Positions 7,988-16,679 of a DNA stretch of 64,000 nucleotides are shown here, in pieces. This DNA is from Loktanella sp. (GTDB taxonomy: Bacteria; Pseudomonadota; Alphaproteobacteria; Rhodobacterales; Rhodobacteraceae). The DNA lies in the NCBI GenBank assembly GCA_024686085.1, contig JAIBDT010000001.1:1-64000 (forward strand), in the 5' to 3' direction. Both the position numbers and the translations under genes were made by a program. The notes beneath the pieces are model-generated. The model searched no databases. It was not told the origin of the DNA and was given only the letters and a program-made list of their open reading frames with translations. Each line of letters opens with the position of its first letter. The first letter of the stretch is position 1.

Positions 7988-9328
7988 TTAGTGACCCATC
8001 AAAGCCCGATCATGTGGGTATTTCGTCAGATTCTCAAAACCGTCCTCGGTAATTAGCACCTGATCCTCCAACTTGATCGAGAAATCACCGCCCTCTGGGC
8101 TGATTAAGGCCTCGACGCAAATCGTCATACCCGCCTGCAATTCATGATCAAAGGCGCCATCAACCGCCTTGTCAGGATAGGCGACCAGCGGCCATTCATC
8201 ACATAAGCCAACACCGTGCATCAAACAGCCGTATTTCAGCTTTTGATACTTGTCAGGCAATACATGAGTATTGCGCGACAAATCCTGAATATTCACTCCC
8301 GGCTTTAGCATTTGCATATTGGTTTCAATATGTTCCACACCGATCTTCATGGCTTCAATCATATCTGCGCGGGGTTTCTCGTCACCAATCCACCATGTGC
8401 GGCTGATATCAATGCAAATGCCATACGACCCGATCAGGTCGGTATCAAAGGCAACAATCTCGTTGTTTTGAACAATACGCGGACCACATTCTTGGAACCA
8501 AGGGTTGGTACGCGGACCAGAGGCCAGCAGACGCGTCTCGATCCATTCGCCACCGCGTTTGATGTTTTCAGCGTGCAGCACCGCCCAAATATCATCCTCG
8601 GACATATTGCCCTGCGGGACACCCGCGCGGGCGGCTTTTTCCATCTCATAACAGGCCGTTTCACAGGCATGACTGGCGCAACGCATCGCCAGAATTTCGT
8701 CGGGGCCTTTGATGCTGCGGGCGTGTTCGGTCAGCTCTTCGCCTTCCAGCACCTCAAAACCTTGACGCTCTAACCCGCGCAGGCCCGCCACCATGATCTT
8801 GTCCACACCAAGCGCCATATTGCCGCCGCTGTGCTCCATGATCAAATCGCGCACTTCGGCGGTAAAGCTGCCCGCAGCATCGTCCGTCTTATCACCCGTC
8901 GAGAAATAGAACATCGACGCGCCAGACCGCTTTTCCATCACCAGCGGATTGAAATCAGCCAAGAACGGCGCGTTTTTGTAATCCCAAAGCACCATATGAC
9001 CATCAGCACAAACCAGACAGGCGCGAAACGGGTTGTGGGTGTTCCAAAGCTGCATATTGGTGCTGTCGGTGGCATAGCGAATATTCAACGGATCAAACAT
9101 CAAGATGCCCCCCCAATTGCGCGCATTCACAGCATCAACCAGCCGCTTGTGGCGATACGCACGCATCTGCGACAGGTTCGGCAGGATCAACCCATCAGCT
9201 TTCCATTCGGCAAAAGCCAACTGGGTCGGGCCAATCTCGACGCGGTTCATATCATTGGGGGTGCCATCACCCAAAGTCGCACCTCGGGTCGGGTCGATCT
9301 TACGTATATCGCGGTAATGCTCGTTCAT
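7988..9328 (-). CDS. dddP: DMSP lyase DddP (M24 peptidase-fold)
   Basis: From ATG 9328, preceded by AGGAGGACATC, the protein has 446 residues, the known DddP length; the 527-residue ORF in the track over-extends. DddP cleaves dimethylsulfoniopropionate to dimethyl sulfide and acrylate using a di-iron site in a creatinase/M24 fold. The six residues described for DddP are at matching positions: D295 and D297 (AFDTD), D307 (CIDISRTWW), H371 (MHGVG), E406 (CVEAL) and E421 (KLEDQV). Family sequence such as FDPLNIRYATDSTNMQLWNTHNP is intact. It appears functional and cytoplasmic. No other ddd or dmd gene is in the window. Confidence 0.95.
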   Translation of the reverse strand: MNEHYRDIRKIDPTRGATLGDGTPNDMNRVEIGPTQLAFAEWKADGLILPNLSQMRAYRHKRLVDAVNARNWGGILMFDPLNIRYATDSTNMQLWNTHNPFRACLVCADGHMVLWDYKNAPFLADFNPLVMEKRSGASMFYFSTGDKTDDAAGSFTAEVRDLIMEHSGGNMALGVDKIMVAGLRGLERQGFEVLEGEELTEHARSIKGPDEILAMRCASHACETACYEMEKAARAGVPQGNMSEDDIWAVLHAENIKRGGEWIETRLLASGPRTNPWFQECGPRIVQNNEIVAFDTDLIGSYGICIDISRTWWIGDEKPRADMIEAMKIGVEHIETNMQMLKPGVNIQDLSRNTHVLPDKYQKLKYGCLMHGVGLCDEWPLVAYPDKAVDGAFDHELQAGMTICVEALISPEGGDFSIKLEDQVLITEDGFENLTKYPHDRALMGH

Positions 9329-9417
9329 GATGTCCTCCTGCTGAATACCAAATTGCGCTTGGACAGCAGGGCTGTCAGGTTCGTTTACGACACGCCAGAT
9401 CAAAGAAATGCGACCAA
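9329..9417. promoter_or_regulatory. Divergent promoter region dddP / DUF3445
   Basis: 89 bp between the dddP start (minus) and the DUF3445 start (plus). It must contain the promoters of both. It includes the strong dddP ribosome-binding site (AGGAGG). No operator is recognisable by eye. Confidence 0.45.
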
Positions 9418-10159
9418 ATGGACGAAATTCTGCAAAAAGTGATTCCATATCCCGCCCAGCATGACGCGGACCTGCCCGGCATAGGACCTTTGGACAGCAA
9501 CGGCTGGATCGTGCAAGACGACGCCTTTGCAGGACAAATGCGCAAACGCGACCAGCTTTTGAATAACTCAAGCCACCTCGTTCATGCGGACGCAGGCGCC
9601 AGTTCCGACGCCAAGTCCGAAGTGTTAGAACAGGTTCTCGAAATTCTGCGTAAGCGGGCAGGGTATCTGGTCACGCAATACCGCGTGACCCGCCCCGATG
9701 GCATCACGATCCCGTTGCAAGGCGACCCGCTCTGGATCGCGGCACAATTGATCCAAGAAGACCTGTGCCTGCACGAAAAGCGCGGGGATGAACATGTGCT
9801 GACGTCAGCCGTCATGTGCTTTCCGGCGAGCTGGACACTGGCGGAAAAGATTGGTCGACCTCTATCCGCGATCCGCGATCCACGACACCGTGACTGACTA
9901 CGACGACAACATCACTAAACGGGTGCAGCGACTGTTTGACGGCGTGCAAGCAGGGCGACCACTTTGGCGCTATAACCTACTACGCTACTGTAGCCCCGAA
10001 TTGTTCCACCCCAGACCCGAGAATAGCCCGCGACAGGCAGACGACGATTTTGGCGGTGGTGACTACTTGCGCAGCGAACACCAAGCATTGGTGCGGATGC
10101 CAAAAACCCAAGCCGTGCTTTTCGCGATCCACACCTATCTGATCAAAGACCCGCAATAA
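9418..10159 (+). pseudogene. DUF3445 (heme-dependent oxidative N-demethylase-like) gene, frameshifted by a 7-bp duplication
   Basis: Two ORFs (9418..9897 and the frame of 9851..10159) together make one DUF3445 protein (PF11927, the family of heme-dependent oxidative N-demethylase alpha subunits). The first holds VQEDLCLHEKRGDEHVLTSAV and CFPASWTLAEK. The second holds KRVQRLFDGVQAGRPLWRYN, DYLRSEHQALVRMPKT and FAIHTYL. At the junction CGCGATC occurs twice in tandem (9867-9873, 9874-9880). Removing one copy restores a single 244-residue frame reading RPLSAIHDTVTDYDDN, as expected. It is probably a recent loss-of-function mutation, a phase-variable site or an assembly error. It diverges from dddP. 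Confidence 0.85.
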
Positions 10160-10162
10160 CGT

Positions 10163-10192
10163 AAAAGGGCGCCCCAAACGGGACGCCCTTTT
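10163..10192. terminator. Bidirectional terminator between DUF3445 pseudogene and glnA
   Basis: Stem AAAAGGGCG / CGCCCTTTT continued by CCC/GGG after one mismatch, with A and T runs on both sides. It is suited to terminate both convergent transcripts. Confidence 0.8.
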
Positions 10193-10209
10193 CTGGAATG
10201 TCGCTATAA

Positions 10210-11616
10210 TTAGCAGCTGTAATAAAGCTTGTATTCCACTGGGTGTGGTGTGTGCTCGTACTCGTAAACTTCAGCCCATTTGATGCCCATGTAGCCATCA
10301 AGCTGGTCTTTGGTGAACACGTCGCCTTGCAACAAGTAATCGTGATCGGCTTCCAGTGATTCCAGCGCTTCACGCAAAGAACCGCAAACAGTTGGGATTT
10401 CAGCCAACTCTTCTGGTGGAAGGTCATACAGGTCTTTGTCAGACGCCGCACCCGGATCGATCTTGTTCTTGATGCCGTCTAGGCCAGCCATCAACAATGC
10501 AGCGAAGCAGAGGTATGGGTTTGCTGCTGGATCTGGGAAACGTGCTTCAACGCGCTTGGCCTTTGGGTTTTCTGCCCAAGGAATGCGAACTGCGCCAGAG
10601 CGGTTTGACGCAGAGTAAGCGCGCAGAACAGGAGCTTCAAAACCTGGGATCAAACGTTTGTAGCTGTTTGTCGTTGGGTTCGTGATCGCGTTCAAGGACT
10701 TGGCGTGCTTCAGGATACCACCAATGAAATACAACGCTTCCTGCGACAGATCAGCGTATTTGTCTCCTGCGAACAATGGCTTACCATCTTTAAAGATGGA
10801 CATGTTCACGTGCATACCTGTGCCGTTGTCGCCTGCGATTGGCTTTGGCATGAATGTCGCGGACTTGCCGTAGGCTTGAGCGACGTTGTGGATGACATAC
10901 TTGTATTTTTGGATTTCATCGGCCTGATGTGTCAGCGTGCCGAAAATCAAACCTAGCTCGTGCTGGCAAGACGCCACTTCGTGGTGGTGCTTGTCAACTT
11001 TCATGCCCATGCGCTTCATCGTGGACAGCATTTCGCCACGCATGTCATGTGCATCGTCGACAGGGTTCACAGGGAAATAACCGCCCTTAATACCCGGACG
11101 GTGGCCCGTGTTGCCCATTTCAAACTCGGTATCAGTGTTCCAAGACGCGTCAACCGCATCAACTTGGAACGACACTTTGTTCATCGCAACAGAGTAGCGC
11201 ACATCATCAAAAATGAAGAATTCAGCTTCTGGACCAAAATAGGCAGTGTCACCGATGCCTGTGGACTTCAGATACGCTTCCGCTTTTTCCGCTGTGCCGC
11301 GTGGATCACGAGAATACGCCTCGCCAGTATCCGGCTCGACCACGTTGCAATGGATGCAGATGGTTTTTTCGGCATAGAAGGGGTCCACATACACGGATGA
11401 TGTGTCCGGGATCAGCTTCATGTCGGATTTGTCGATTGATTTCCAGCCAGCAATGGACGAGCCGTCGAACATAAAGCCTTCTTCTAGGAAGTCTTCGTCA
11501 ACCAGATCACAGTCAACTGTGACGTGCTGCAATGTGCCGCGTGGGTCGGTGAAACGAATGTCGACATAGGCGACTTCTTCGTCTTTCATTAGTTTGAGTA
11601 CGTTTGCAACGCTCAT
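10210..11616 (-). CDS. glnA: Type I glutamine synthetase GlnA
   Basis: 468 residues, the standard GS-I length. It makes glutamine from glutamate, ammonia and ATP as a dodecamer in the cytoplasm. Landmarks are DPFYAEKTICIHCNV, the ATP-binding KPIAGDNGTGMHVN, NRSGAVRIP, and the adenylylation site DLYDLPPEE with Y397. The presence of that tyrosine implies control by GlnE adenylylation. It lies 37 bp downstream of glnB, the standard alphaproteobacterial glnBA operon, and the ribosome-binding site AAAGGGATATCCTC precedes the ATG. Confidence 0.97.
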   Translation of the reverse strand: MSVANVLKLMKDEEVAYVDIRFTDPRGTLQHVTVDCDLVDEDFLEEGFMFDGSSIAGWKSIDKSDMKLIPDTSSVYVDPFYAEKTICIHCNVVEPDTGEAYSRDPRGTAEKAEAYLKSTGIGDTAYFGPEAEFFIFDDVRYSVAMNKVSFQVDAVDASWNTDTEFEMGNTGHRPGIKGGYFPVNPVDDAHDMRGEMLSTMKRMGMKVDKHHHEVASCQHELGLIFGTLTHQADEIQKYKYVIHNVAQAYGKSATFMPKPIAGDNGTGMHVNMSIFKDGKPLFAGDKYADLSQEALYFIGGILKHAKSLNAITNPTTNSYKRLIPGFEAPVLRAYSASNRSGAVRIPWAENPKAKRVEARFPDPAANPYLCFAALLMAGLDGIKNKIDPGAASDKDLYDLPPEELAEIPTVCGSLREALESLEADHDYLLQGDVFTKDQLDGYMGIKWAEVYEYEHTPHPVEYKLYYSC

Positions 11617-11653
11617 GAGGATATCCCTTTAGGTTCGAAACTTGTGGTGTGGA

Positions 11654-12232
<579 letters not shown>

Positions 12233-12700
12233 TTAAACAGCGGTGGAAACAACCTCTACACCGTCTGCGTAAAGAATGTGCTCACGATCAAAGACAAGGT
12301 CAAAGACCTTAACGTCGCGTGATGGCAATTGCGCAAGAAATTCGCCGTCAACCAAACGGATCGCTTCAACTGTTGCAGCAGCAGCGCCAAACAGGGCCTC
12401 TGCGCGCCAATCGCGGATGTGGATACGTGCGCCCGGTGCAACGATCATGTCGCGGTCAGGGCGGGTGTGGCCCAAAGAGCCGGCCTTGATACGGATCGGC
12501 TGCATCTTCACATCACGTGAAGAAATTGCTTTGATAACCGACATGCCGCTGTCACGTGTAATGACGCGGTCACCTACTGAAAGGTGCTCAACTGGAATTT
12601 CGCCGTCCAGTGTCATGATGGTCGTCCCAGCGCAAATGCCAGATTCGATTGTTTGTGCTGCATCAGCCTTGGCTGTGCGTGTGATAGTTCCCATGTGCAT
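12233..12700 (-). CDS. Hint-domain protein
   Basis: 155 residues resembling the Hint_2 (PF13403) domain proteins that are numerous in Rhodobacteraceae. Visible features are the block-A-like segment GICAGTTIMTLDGEIPVEHLSVGDRVITRDSG and the late HILYADGVEVVS block with the conserved His. Hint domains derive from hedgehog/intein self-processing folds. Here there is no obvious extein or secretion signal, and the cysteine at about residue 23 would be the nucleophile. Function is unknown. Translation could begin at M1 or M3 (MHMGT). Confidence 0.72.
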   Translation of the reverse strand: MHMGTITRTAKADAAQTIESGICAGTTIMTLDGEIPVEHLSVGDRVITRDSGMSVIKAISSRDVKMQPIRIKAGSLGHTRPDRDMIVAPGARIHIRDWRAEALFGAAAATVEAIRLVDGEFLAQLPSRDVKVFDLVFDREHILYADGVEVVSTAV

Positions 12701-13112
12701 GGCGTGTTTCCCGCTCTTGCTGATTTCTGCCTCAAGTATTCTTCCAACAATAAGGCAAGAAAGTGTTATCGTCCCGCCATTTTTGAGGTCATTTGCATTG
12801 CTGTGTCTCAGTGTTGCCTTGTTTGGGCGGTGGCCCTCACCACAACAATCTTCGTAAATCCCAACGAAATAAGGGGAATATCAAAATATCGGGCAGTGCA
12901 GAGTCAATCGCAATTGTCGCAAATTGGATTCACTTTCAATTTTCTCAAATGGGGCAAGGAATTTTCTTTTGCAGAATTTCGGCTGAAATTCCGCCCAAAT
13001 CAGCTCTTCTTATTTCAGTGCGTGGAATGTGCATTTTCTACTCGCATCTTATGAAATGCTTTGTTAGACAGCGCCCAACGTTGGGGCAGGAAATTCCTGC
13101 CCTTATGAGTGT
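12701..13112. other. 412-bp AT-rich intergenic region before tRNA-Leu
   Basis: No convincing gene. It contains the promoters of the divergent Hint gene and of tRNA-Leu. It also holds a perfect inverted repeat GAATTTC-GGCT-GAAATTC (12974-12991) and a hairpin GGGCAGG-AAATT-CCTGCCC (13084-13102) ten bases before the mature tRNA. The plus-strand ORF at 12793 runs into the tRNA and looks spurious. Confidence 0.5.
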
Positions 13113-13197
13113 GCGGGTGTGGCGGAATTGGTAGACGCACCAGATTTAGGTTCTGGCGCCGCGAGGCGTGGGGGTTCGAGTCCCTTCACCCGCACCA
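13113..13197 (+). tRNA. tRNA-Leu (anticodon UAG)
   Basis: 85 nt. The 7-bp acceptor stem GCGGGTG / CACCCGC is followed by A and an encoded CCA. The D-arm reads GGCGGAATTGGTAGAC, and the anticodon stem CCAGA / TCTGG encloses the loop TTTAGGT with TAG. There is a long class-II variable arm (CGCCGCGAGGCGT) and a T-loop GGTTCGAGTCC. It reads CUN leucine codons. tig follows 29 bp downstream. Confidence 0.97.
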
Positions 13198-13226
13198 CAA
13201 TTTTATGAGAAGAAGAAGGAAGTCCC

Positions 13227-14558
13227 ATGCAGGTTACAGAGACCCTGAACGAAGGCCTAAAGCGCGCTTACACTATCACGGTCACTGCGGCCGAGTTGGA
13301 TGCGAAGGTTGTTGATAAGCTAAAAGAAGCGCAGCCAGACGTTGAAATGAAGGGCTTCCGCAAGGGCAAGGTGCCTATGGCGATGATGCGCAAGCAGTTC
13401 GGCCAGCGCGTTATGGGCGAAGCGATGCAAGAAGCAATCGACGGCGCGATGAACGAGCACTTGGAGACATCCGGCGACCGCCCTGCGATGCAGCCAGAAA
13501 TGAAAATGGACGATGCAGCATGGAAAGAGGGCGATGATGTCGTCGTAAACATTTCCTATGAAGCACTTCCAGTGGTCGGTGATGTTGATTTCAAATCCAT
13601 TAAACTTGACCGCATGAAAGTCGAAGCAGACGAAGAATCAGTCAAAGAAGCACTCGATAATCTCGCAGCCTCCCCGCAGGCCGTTTCTTATGAGGCCAAA
13701 AAAGGCGCAGCAAAAGACGGCGACCAAGTGGTCATCGACTTTGTTGGCAAAGTTGACGGCGAACCATTCGACGGCGGCACAGCAGAAGACTATCCACTGG
13801 TCCTCGGTTCTAACTCTTTCATTCCTGGCTTTGAAGAAGGCCTGTTGAAAGTCAAAGCTGGCGACGAAAAAGATGTCACCGTGACGTTCCCTGCGGAATA
13901 CCAAGCAGAGCACCTTGCTGGTAAAGAAGCGATCTTCTCTTGCACAATCAAAGAAGTCCGCGCCGCAAAGACACCAGACATGGACGACGAGCTGGCCAAA
14001 AAGTTCGGCGCAGAAGATCTTGCTGGTCTGAAAGCTCAGATCACAGAGCGTCTGGAAGCAGAATACGCTGGCGCATCCCGTGCGGTGACCAAGCGTGCAT
14101 TGCTTGACGCATTGGACAAGGCCGTATCTTTTGATCTGCCATCCTCTTTGGTTGATGCCGAAGCAGGCCAGATCGCACACCAGCTATGGCACGAAGAAAA
14201 CCCTGACGTTCAGGGGCACGATCACCCTGAAATTGAAACAACAGACGAGCACAAGTCACTGGCAAACCGCCGCGTGAAACTGGGCTTGTTGTTGGCTGAT
14301 ATCGGTCAGAAGGCAGAGGTCAAAGTGACCGACTCCGAAATGACACAGGCGATCATGAACCAAGCGCGCCAGTATCCAGGTCAAGAACGTCAGTTCTTTG
14401 AATTCGTTCAGCAAAACGCTCAGTTCCGCCAGCAGCTTCAGGCACCGATGTTCGAAGATAAAGTCGTAGACCACATTCTCGAAAACGCATCCGTGACTGA
14501 AAAGTCCGTCAGCAAAGACGACCTGCAAAAGGCTGTTGAAGCACTCGAAGACGAGTAA
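13227..14558 (+). CDS. tig: Trigger factor (ribosome-associated chaperone/PPIase)
   Basis: 443 residues. The N-terminal ribosome-binding domain contains [18 protein letters not shown] (the GFRxGKxP signature, about residues 44-60). The central FKBP-type PPIase domain contains [42 protein letters not shown] (about residues 160-205). The C-terminal helical chaperone arm includes [18 protein letters not shown]. It binds nascent chains at the ribosome exit. GAAGAAGGAAG precedes the ATG, and a strong terminator follows. Confidence 0.97.
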   Translation: MQVTETLNEGLKRAYTITVTAAELDAKVVDKLKEAQPDVEMKGFRKGKVPMAMMRKQFGQRVMGEAMQEAIDGAMNEHLETSGDRPAMQPEMKMDDAAWKEGDDVVVNISYEALPVVGDVDFKSIKLDRMKVEADEESVKEALDNLAASPQAVSYEAKKGAAKDGDQVVIDFVGKVDGEPFDGGTAEDYPLVLGSNSFIPGFEEGLLKVKAGDEKDVTVTFPAEYQAEHLAGKEAIFSCTIKEVRAAKTPDMDDELAKKFGAEDLAGLKAQITERLEAEYAGASRAVTKRALLDALDKAVSFDLPSSLVDAEAGQIAHQLWHEENPDVQGHDHPEIETTDEHKSLANRRVKLGLLLADIGQKAEVKVTDSEMTQAIMNQARQYPGQERQFFEFVQQNAQFRQQLQAPMFEDKVVDHILENASVTEKSVSKDDLQKAVEALEDE

Positions 14559-14580
14559 ACGCTTCACACACTGATAGAAA

Positions 14581-14608
14581 AGGGCGCCCCAATCGGGCGC
14601 CCTTTTTT
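14581..14608 (+). terminator. Intrinsic terminator of tig
   Basis: Stem AGGGCGCCC / GGGCGCCCT followed by TTTTTT. Confidence 0.9.
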
Positions 14609-14638
14609 CGTTTATCCCCCTTTTTCTTTTGACGGACC

Positions 14639-14668
14639 TTTACATATTTCATTTTTGGAATATGTAAA
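14639..14668 (+). promoter_or_regulatory. Palindromic operator candidate upstream of the rhodanese gene
   Basis: Perfect 10-bp inverted repeat TTTACATATT - 10 nt - AATATGTAAA, 30 bp ahead of the GTG start. Its centre reads ATTT-N8-GAAT, one base off the ATTC-N8-GAAT element I recall for the persulfide sensor SqrR. The sequence is a fact; the assignment to an ArsR-type SqrR/BigR repressor is inference. Confidence 0.5.
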
Positions 14669-14698
14669 AGAAACGCATCACAAAATCGGAGCAACCCA

Positions 14699-15142
14699 GT
14701 GCAAAAGCGAAATTTCTTAGCAGCAGGTGTCGCGATAATTGCGGCCACAGTCGGGCTGGTGGGCTTTGGCCGCAGCGGTCAAGCACAGAACGTCAGCCTC
14801 GAGGTGTTGTCAGGCCAAGATCTGGTGCAGCGGGACGATCTGCTGCTCGTTGATATCCGCAGGCCAGAGGAATGGCAGGAAACAGGCGTCGTCGAAGGTG
14901 CGTTACTGGTCACCTATTCAGGCGCGCAGTCCTTCTTGGATGCGGTCATGCCGTCCCTGAAAGACGGGCAGAAGATCGCGCTAATCTGTCGGTCTGGGAA
15001 CCGGACATCGCGGGCGGCACAGCAGATTGGACAGATCGTCGAGACCGCAGTGATCGATGTGCAGGGCGGTATGCTACGGGTCGTGGGCGAGGGGTATCAA
15101 CCCGTCAAAGCCAGCCGCGAAATGGGCTGCACAGTTTGCTAG
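14699..15142 (+). CDS. Exported rhodanese-like sulfurtransferase
   Basis: 147 residues from a GTG start. Residues 1-29 form a signal peptide or anchor (MQKRNFLAAGVAIIAATVGLVGFG). The remainder is one rhodanese domain (PF00581) with LLLVDIRRPEEWQETGVVEGA and the active-site loop ICRSGNRTSRAA, in which the cysteine (about residue 98) would carry persulfide sulfur. This implies periplasmic handling of sulfide, thiosulfate or persulfide. The upstream palindrome suggests regulation separate from tig. Confidence 0.88.
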   Translation: MQKRNFLAAGVAIIAATVGLVGFGRSGQAQNVSLEVLSGQDLVQRDDLLLVDIRRPEEWQETGVVEGALLVTYSGAQSFLDAVMPSLKDGQKIALICRSGNRTSRAAQQIGQIVETAVIDVQGGMLRVVGEGYQPVKASREMGCTVC

Positions 15143-15147
15143 AAATG

Positions 15148-15178
15148 AAAAAGGGCCGCGCGATCTCTCGCACGGCCC
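15148..15178 (-). terminator. Terminator of the rpsF-rpsR-rplI operon
   Basis: 11-bp stem (GGGCCGCGCGA / TCGCACGGCCC, one G-U pair) with a TCTC loop on the plus strand. On the minus strand a T-run follows it. Confidence 0.85.
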
Positions 15179-15202
15179 TCATAAGTCTTTGATAAAGCTA
15201 AA

Positions 15203-15790
15203 TTAAGCTTCGTCGCGCATTGCGTCTTCGTCCACAGCGCCGCCCATATCGTCGAACAGCTCTTGGATTTCGAATTCTGCTTCTGCTTCTGCTTCCGCAG
15301 CCAATTCGGCAACAGACTTACCAGCAGCTTGAAGCTCAGCTTCTTCAACCGAACGGGCTACGTTCATGTTAATGACAACTGACACTTCTGGGTGCAGAAC
15401 AACGTTTACAGCGTGAATGCCCAAGTCTTTGATTGTCGCGTTCAGAACCACTTGGCCCTTGTCGACAGAGAAACCTTCCGCAGTTGCTGCTTCGGCGGCG
15501 TCACGTGTTGTGACAGACCCGTAAAGCGAACCCGCGTCGGATGCAGAGCGGATCACGATGAAAGTCTGGCCATCCAGCTTTTCCGCAAGTGCTTCTGCTT
15601 CTTTTTTGGTTTCTAGGTTGCGTGCTTCCATCTGTGCTTTTTCCGCGTCAAAGCGTGCGATGTTCGCAGCGTTTACGCGCAAGGCTTTGCCCTGTGGCAG
15701 CAGATAGTTACGTGCGTAACCTTCTTTAACTTTAACAACTTCGCCCATTTGGCCAAGTTTAGCTACGCGCTCAAGTAGAATGATATCCAT
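15203..15790 (-). CDS. rplI: 50S ribosomal protein L9
   Basis: 195 residues. The N-terminal domain [36 protein letters not shown] is the L9 signature. A helical linker with [19 protein letters not shown] follows, then the C-terminal RNA-binding domain ([12 protein letters not shown]). The tail beyond residue 150 is acidic and Glu/Ala-rich ([18 protein letters not shown]), longer than the roughly 150-residue E. coli L9 but usual in alphaproteobacteria. It is the last gene of the rpsF-rpsR-rplI operon. Confidence 0.97.
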   Translation of the reverse strand: MDIILLERVAKLGQMGEVVKVKEGYARNYLLPQGKALRVNAANIARFDAEKAQMEARNLETKKEAEALAEKLDGQTFIVIRSASDAGSLYGSVTTRDAAEAATAEGFSVDKGQVVLNATIKDLGIHAVNVVLHPEVSVVINMNVARSVEEAELQAAGKSVAELAAEAEAEAEFEIQELFDDMGGAVDEDAMRDEA

Positions 15791-15800
15791 GATCTGATCC

Positions 15801-16028
15801 TTACTTTACAGCGTATGGCAGCAGGGCGAGGAAACGAGCACGCTTGATCGCACGGGCGAGAGCGCGCTGGTTCTTTGCACCAACAGCAGTGATACGGGCA
15901 GGTACAATCTTGCCGCGCTCGGAAACATAGCGCTGCAGAAGACGTGTATCTTTGTAGTCGATCTTAGGAGCGTTATCGCCCTCAAACGGATCGGACTTAC
16001 GACGACGGAAAAATGGTTTCGTAGCCAT
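15801..16028 (-). CDS. rpsR: 30S ribosomal protein S18
   Basis: 75 residues with the S18 signature [50 protein letters not shown]. Binds 16S rRNA as a heterodimer with S6, which is encoded 24 bp upstream. The N-terminus RRRKSDPF is basic. Confidence 0.97.
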   Translation of the reverse strand: MATKPFFRRRKSDPFEGDNAPKIDYKDTRLLQRYVSERGKIVPARITAVGAKNQRALARAIKRARFLALLPYAVK

Positions 16029-16052
16029 GATTTATAATCCTTTCCTGATCAA

Positions 16053-16415
16053 TTAGCGACGCTCGCGGCGTTCGCCACGGTCGCTGCGCTCTTCGCGCTT
16101 TTGCATTTGAACTGATGGGCCTTCTTCATGCGCATCAACTTTGATCGTCAGAACGCGCATAACATCGTCATGCAGACCCATCAGACGCTCCATTTCCTGA
16201 ATAGCAGTTGCTGGTGCATCTGTACGCAGGAAGGCGTAGTGGCCTTTACGGTTCTTGTTGATCTTATAGGCCATCGTTTTGACGCCCCAGTATTCGTGGT
16301 CGACCAGTTTACCTGCGTTGTCAGCAAGAACTGTACCGAAATGTTCAATCAGGCCTTCGGCTTGTGTATTAGACAAGTCCTGACGCGCGATCATAACATG
16401 CTCATATAGCGGCAT
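16053..16415 (-). CDS. rpsF: 30S ribosomal protein S6
   Basis: 120 residues from ATG 16415 (MPLYEHVMIARQDLSNTQAE), with GGAGTG upstream; the longer ORF in the track is an artefact. The S6 fold motifs EYWGVKTMAYKINKNRKGHYAFLRTDAP are intact. The C-terminal tail is highly charged (KREERSDRGERRERR), typical of alphaproteobacterial S6. It is the first gene of the rpsF-rpsR-rplI operon. Confidence 0.97.
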   Translation of the reverse strand: MPLYEHVMIARQDLSNTQAEGLIEHFGTVLADNAGKLVDHEYWGVKTMAYKINKNRKGHYAFLRTDAPATAIQEMERLMGLHDDVMRVLTIKVDAHEEGPSVQMQKREERSDRGERRERR

Positions 16416-16464
16416 GTGCACTCCATTCATTTTCTCAGCGCATTTCATAGGGAAGGGCAATAAG

Positions 16465-16518
16465 ACTTGTCGCACCCCACCCACGAGAGACTACGCGGTT
16501 CATATTTTTACGACAAGT
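16465..16518 (-). promoter_or_regulatory. Structured leader of rpsF (candidate S6:S18 autoregulatory element)
   Basis: 50 bases before the rpsF start the transcript can form the stem ACTTGTCG / CGACAAGT enclosing an inner helix CCGCG / CGTGG. S6:S18-binding hairpins are known in rpsF leaders of many bacteria. I see a suitably placed structure but cannot confirm the consensus bulge. Confidence 0.4.
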
Positions 16519-16679
16519 TGGGGCCTTATACAGGCCAAGGGTGCCAATGCAAGCAATCATGCAAGGTTTTGGGCTATGATTCTGATGTATTAACGAAACC
16601 TTAACTCTGTCACGACTGTGCCGCTTTTCCGCCTCTTTCTCTACCCAAGGTCTTGGTTATCAAAACGGGGAAGAAAAAC

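Noticed and set aside
9329-9571. N-terminal extension of the dddP ORF to 527 residues
   Set aside because: The internal ATG at 9328 has a perfect AGGAGG site and gives the exact known DddP length and residue numbering; the extension overlaps the divergent DUF3445 start.
12793-13134. 113-residue plus-strand ORF between the Hint gene and tRNA-Leu
   Set aside because: It runs into the tRNA gene and has atypical composition without a ribosome-binding site.
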